Source: an uncultured Actinomycetes bacterium (GTDB lineage Bacteria; Actinomycetota; Acidimicrobiia; Acidimicrobiales; Acidimicrobilacustridaceae). Taken from it: a stretch of DNA of 64,000 nucleotides. The notes under the pieces are model-generated. The model did not search any database, was not told the origin of the DNA, and worked only from the letters and a program-made list of their open reading frames with translations. Location of the stretch: the NCBI GenBank assembly GCA_937927725.1, contig CALBSE010000011.1:1-64000 (forward strand), given 5' to 3'. This document shows positions 60,830 through 64,000 of the stretch, piece by piece. The translations under genes and the position numbers were made by a program. Position 1 is the stretch's first letter. Each line of letters begins with the position of its first letter.

Positions 60830-61726
60830 ATGGAATCTGACGAAACTGGTAGCGCAACGGACGGGGGAGAGCACGGCGTGAAGATGCCGCCGAACATTTC
60901 CGCCGCCGAAGCGGTGGTTGAGGCGGCTCGCCCGATCTCGGCTGAACGCCCGTTGCCCCGCGTTATTGCAGTGGCAAACCAAAAGGGTGGGGTGGGTAAG
61001 ACCACGACCTCGATCAATTTGAGTGCCTGCCTCGCTGAGCTGGGCTATCGGACCCTTGTTGTCGATCTCGACCCTCAGGGCAACGCGTCAACGGGATTGG
61101 GCGTCGATATTCGGTCGCTTGAGTCCTCGATGTACGACGTGATCCTCCACGACGTTCCCCTCGAGGACTGCATTGAAGGCACAGTGGTTCGCAACCTGTT
61201 CGTTGCCCCAGCCAGCCTCGACCTTGCTGGCGCTGAAATCGAACTCGTGCCGGCTTTCAGTCGTGAGATGCGCCTCAAGATGGCCATCGATTCAGTCAAG
61301 GACGATTACGACTTCGTTCTTATTGACTGTCCCCCGTCGCTGGGCCTCCTTACGGTGAATGCCATGGCCGCAGCCACCGAGGTTCTCGTCCCCATTCAGT
61401 GCGAATACTTCGCCCTGGAGGGCCTGACGCAGCTCACCAAGAATGTGGCGCTCATCCAGAAGAGCCTGAATCCGGCACTCGAGATCAGCGCCATTGTGCT
61501 CGTGATGTACGCGCGCACCAATCTTTCCGATGGCGTGGTTGCTGATGTGCGTGAGCATTTCGGCGACAAGGTCTGTCAGGAAGTCGTTCCCCGTTCGGTT
61601 CGCCTTTCCGAGGCCCCCGGATTCGGACAACCAATCATCACGTTTGATCCAAGTAGCCGGGGGGCAACTGCCTACCGGAAGTTGGCCAAGGAGGTCAGTG
61701 GTGGCACGCCGCAGCGGACTCGGTAA
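60830..61726 (+). CDS. parA: ParA/Soj chromosome-partition ATPase
   Basis: A 298-residue Walker-type ATPase. The deviant Walker A is KGGVGKTTT, followed by TLVVDLDPQGNAS and FVLIDCPPSLG. The N-terminal 55 residues are an acidic to neutral linker. Starts at 60800 (GTG), 60830 (ATG) and 60884 (ATG) are possible; 60830 is preferred for its TTGGGA upstream. It moves ParB-parS complexes. It overlaps parB by 26 nt, a tighter coupling than usual. Confidence 0.95.
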   Translation: MESDETGSATDGGEHGVKMPPNISAAEAVVEAARPISAERPLPRVIAVANQKGGVGKTTTSINLSACLAELGYRTLVVDLDPQGNASTGLGVDIRSLESSMYDVILHDVPLEDCIEGTVVRNLFVAPASLDLAGAEIELVPAFSREMRLKMAIDSVKDDYDFVLIDCPPSLGLLTVNAMAAATEVLVPIQCEYFALEGLTQLTKNVALIQKSLNPALEISAIVLVMYARTNLSDGVVADVREHFGDKVCQEVVPRSVRLSEAPGFGQPIITFDPSSRGATAYRKLAKEVSGGTPQRTR

Positions 61727-62600
61727 AGGTCTGGGATCTCTCATCCCGACCACAGAACGACTGCAGGACAGCGATGCGATCCTGCGGGAACTCCCCATTT
61801 CGGAAATCGTGGCGAACACCTACCAGCCACGTAGCCATTTCGACGAGGAAGCACTCGTCAGCCTTTCGGCCTCGATTCGTTCCGTCGGTGTGCTCCAGCC
61901 CATTCTCGTTCGCGAGTTGGGGGAAGACTCCTACGAACTGATTGCAGGGGAGCGGCGCTGGCGTGCGGCCAAACGAGCCGGCCTGCAGACCATTCCCGCC
62001 ATTGTTCGTACCGCCGAGGACGAAGGCTCGCTTGAACAGGCCCTCGTCGAGAACCTCCACCGAGAAGACCTCGGTGCTCTCGAGGAAGCCGCGGCCTATC
62101 AGCAGCTCATCGAAGAGTTCAAGCTCACCCAAGACCAGGTGGCGACCCGGGTTGGCAAGAGCCGCTCGGCCGTGGCCAACACCATGCGTCTTTTGCAGCT
62201 GCCCACCAGCATTCAGCGCCTGCTCGGTGAAGGCCAGTTATCGGCCGGCCATGCTCGTGCCCTGCTCGGAACCCCTGATCGGGCGTTCCAGGAGAAGCTG
62301 GCCAAGGCCATTGTTTCCGAGAAGCTCACGGTTCGCGAGGTTGAAGACCGCGTGCGTGAGCATGGGGGCACCCCAGAGCCCGAAACCGGTGAGTCGACGG
62401 CGCCGGGAACCAAGCCACCAACGATTGTTCGCCCAGCCCCGCTGCTTGAACTTGAAGAAATGCTTTCCGATCACCTTGATACTCGGGTTGCCGTTTCGAT
62501 GGGTCAACGCAAGGGACGCATCGTGATCGACTTCTCAACCCTCGAGGACCTCGAGCGCGTCTACCGAGTCATCGTCGACGGCAAAGAGCCAATGGACTGA
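61701..62600 (+). CDS. parB: ParB/Spo0J partition protein
   Basis: A 299-residue CTP-dependent DNA clamp. The start (ARRSGLGKGLGSLIP) is typical. The CTP-binding part includes QPILVRELGEDSYELIAGERRWRAAKRAG and ALVENLHREDL. The parS-reading helix-turn-helix follows as TQDQVATRVGKSRSAVANTMRLL. The C-terminus is a dimer domain. Of two tandem GTG starts the second (61701) is chosen: AAGGAGG is then 6 nt upstream. Its gene begins inside parA. Confidence 0.96.
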   Translation: MARRSGLGKGLGSLIPTTERLQDSDAILRELPISEIVANTYQPRSHFDEEALVSLSASIRSVGVLQPILVRELGEDSYELIAGERRWRAAKRAGLQTIPAIVRTAEDEGSLEQALVENLHREDLGALEEAAAYQQLIEEFKLTQDQVATRVGKSRSAVANTMRLLQLPTSIQRLLGEGQLSAGHARALLGTPDRAFQEKLAKAIVSEKLTVREVEDRVREHGGTPEPETGESTAPGTKPPTIVRPAPLLELEEMLSDHLDTRVAVSMGQRKGRIVIDFSTLEDLERVYRVIVDGKEPMD

Positions 62601-62714
62601 CAAACCTCCACCAAAACCTTTGGTAAAGGGTTCTGCACAGCCTGTGGATGAGGTTGTGGTCAACCACAAATGAACCATTTGGCACTGTTTGCGTTCTGGA
62701 ATCTGAAAATGCAG

Positions 62715-62750
62715 AAGGCCCCGGTCGAAACCGGGGCCTTCGTCGTTTTT
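62715..62750 (+). terminator. Terminator between parB and trxA
   Basis: AAGGCCCCGGT and ACCGGGGCCTT form a perfect 11-bp stem with a CGAA loop, followed by CGTCGTTTTT on the plus strand. On the minus strand it could also slow transcription from trxA. The preceding 110 nt hold a DnaA-box-like TGTGGATGA and no gene. Confidence 0.9.
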
Positions 62751-62788
62751 GCACCTGAGCGTCAACTGTTGTCGACGAGTGCCGTTCG

Positions 62789-63115
62789 TTAGATGAAGGG
62801 CTTGAAATCGTCGAGAAGCTGCGACTTGCCCTTGGCGCCCACGATACGAGCGGCCTCTTGGCCGTCCTTGAACACGATCATGGTCGGGATGCTCATGACG
62901 CCGAAGCGACGAGCGACATCGGGGTTGTCGTCCACGTTGAGCTTGGCGATGGCCAGGCTGCCGGCCTGCTCGGAGGCGATCTCTTCAAGGATGGGAGCGA
63001 CCATCTTGCACGGACCGCACCATTCGGCCCAGAAATCAACGACGACGGGAACAGATGATGAGCCGATTTGCTCATCGAAGGTGGCGTCGGTGTAGGTGGC
63101 GATGTTTTCGGACAT
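62789..63115 (-). CDS. trxA: TrxA, thioredoxin
   Basis: A 108-residue thioredoxin. The active site WCGPC lies in VVDFWAEWCGPCKMVAPILEEIA; the cis-Pro loop is SIPTMIVFKDG. It reduces cytosolic disulfides using TrxB. A GAGGAACC ribosome site precedes the ATG. It lies 200 nt downstream of trxB on the same strand, with a LexA-like site between. Confidence 0.97.
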   Translation of the reverse strand: MSENIATYTDATFDEQIGSSSVPVVVDFWAEWCGPCKMVAPILEEIASEQAGSLAIAKLNVDDNPDVARRFGVMSIPTMIVFKDGQEAARIVGAKGKSQLLDDFKPFI

Positions 63116-63174
63116 GGTTCCTCGTTCACGTCGTGGCCGGCGAGCGCCAGCTCTTTGGATGAGATCTGTTTCAA

Positions 63175-63190
63175 TCGAACAAACGTTCGA
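63175..63190. promoter_or_regulatory. LexA (SOS) box-like palindrome upstream of trxA
   Basis: TCGAAC-AAAC-GTTCGA is a perfect palindrome with a 4-nt spacer and matches the actinobacterial LexA consensus TCGAACNNNNGTTCGA. It begins 60 nt upstream of the trxA start, within the trxB-trxA gap. Confidence 0.65.
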
Positions 63191-63316
63191 AAGTCGTGTT
63201 CACGATCGGAGCACTGCAGATCCTTGTGCAACGCCCGAAAGCATTGCGGTGATCATGACAACGCTACCGCGGGGCGGTTTGATTCCCGAGCAGCCCGATC
63301 GGGGCCCAGACAAGGG

Positions 63317-64000
63317 TTAGTGGTGGTTGGCCTCGAGCCAGCGTTCGCAATCGATCGCGGCCATGCAACCGGAACCGGCGGCAGTAATGGCCTGGCGATA
63401 GACATGATCTTGCACGTCGCCGCAGGCAAAGACGCCCTCGATGTTGGTCAGTGAGCCGTTGTGGGTCACGAGATAGCCGTTTTCGTCGGTCGTGAGTTGT
63501 CCGGCGAAGAGATCGGTATTCGGACGATGACCAATGGCGACGAACACGCCGGTGACGGCGAGTGGACGTTCTTCACCGGTGATGGTGTCGGTGAGGGTGA
63601 CTCCCTCGACGGTTTGTTCGCCCTGAATGGCGGTCACTGTGGAGTTCCACGCGAAACGAATTTTCTCGTTGGCAAAGAGGCGATCCTGCATGATCTTTGA
63701 CGCGCGAAGCTCGTCGCGGCGGTGAACAAGCGTGACGGTCTTGGCGAATTTCGTAAGGAAAAGCGCCTCTTCTATGGCGGAATCGCCTCCACCAACAACG
63801 GCAATGTCGTGATCGCGGAAGAAGAAACCGTCGCAGGTGGCGCAGGTTGAGAGACCATGACCGAGAAGACGAGTTTCCTCTTCGAGGCCGAGCATGAGCG
63901 AACGAGCACCAGTCGAAACAATGACGGAGTTGGCCAGGTGGGTGGGTTCAGGTGCATCGGTATCGCCGATCCAGACCTTGAATGGCCGTGCCGAAAGGTC
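63317..64000 (-). CDS. trxB: TrxB, thioredoxin reductase (N-terminus outside window)
   Basis: The last 227 residues of a flavoprotein that transfers electrons from NADPH to thioredoxin. The redox-active CATCDG, the NADPH motif VVGGGDSAIEEALFL, HRRDELRASK and the FAD motif GVFACGDVQD are present. The first visible residue is at the window edge, so the FAD-binding start is missing. The stop is at 63317. It is transcribed toward trxA. Confidence 0.95.
   Translation of the reverse strand, partial: DLSARPFKVWIGDTDAPEPTHLANSVIVSTGARSLMLGLEEETRLLGHGLSTCATCDGFFFRDHDIAVVGGGDSAIEEALFLTKFAKTVTLVHRRDELRASKIMQDRLFANEKIRFAWNSTVTAIQGEQTVEGVTLTDTITGEERPLAVTGVFVAIGHRPNTDLFAGQLTTDENGYLVTHNGSLTNIEGVFACGDVQDHVYRQAITAAGSGCMAAIDCERWLEANHH

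Overview
The window comes from an actinobacterial chromosome. The best fit is class Acidimicrobiia, but this is inferred from gene content and style and not from any search. Supporting signs are moderately high G+C, DnaA boxes of the TTGTCCACA type, DUF3039 and DUF3566 proteins, a mycofactocin cluster, and many starts with a TANNNT -10 hexamer directly before the start codon (leaderless mRNAs). The right third holds the chromosome origin. dnaA, dnaN, recF, dciA, gyrB and gyrA run leftward, while rpmH, rnpA, yidD, yidC, jag, rsmG, two parS sites, parA and parB run rightward. oriC lies between dnaA and dnaN. trxA and the start-truncated trxB close the window.

Positions 1-15.4 kb hold accessory metabolism: a mycofactocin-type short-chain dehydrogenase (SDR), a phosphotransferase-like protein, a small surface-sugar operon (RmlC-like protein, family-2 glycosyltransferase, S4 protein), sbcDC, NTF2-like proteins, an epoxide hydrolase, a three-gene catabolic operon (amidohydrolase-like protein, SDR, MaoC-like dehydratase), an orphan DNA methyltransferase and a VOC protein.

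Positions 15.4-32 kb hold a dispersed mycofactocin system. mftA, mftB and mftC are followed by a nucleotidyltransferase toxin-antitoxin-like pair. mftD lies on the opposite strand, downstream of an unusual TerB-like/Coq4-like protein. About 10 kb of other genes follows (two DUF1214-type paralogues, a secreted eight-repeat Cys protein, MOSC, enoyl-CoA hydratase, NTF2-like and VapBC). A second operon then runs mycofactocin-type SDR, MoxR ATPase, VWA protein, mftE, mftF. The pairing of a peptide-derived redox cofactor with MoxR/VWA recalls PQQ methanol dehydrogenase (mox) and CO dehydrogenase (CoxD/CoxE) maturation. It is the most interesting candidate for an undescribed system here.

Positions 32-47 kb hold an FKBP isomerase, prmA, two nitroreductase-like proteins, an acyl-CoA synthetase, an M15 peptidase with coiled coils, a DnaA-box cluster far from oriC, a tandem pair of paralogous membrane proteins, an inositol-monophosphatase-family enzyme, a lone metal-type ABC ATPase with a His-rich tail, a copper-type CopC/CopD-YcnI-membrane operon, a WhiG/FliA-type sigma factor, an NAD(P)-binding dehydrogenase and tRNA-Ile(GAT). 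No CRISPR array, rRNA operon, insertion sequence or prophage was seen. Coding density is very high; the only gene-free stretch over 300 bases is oriC.
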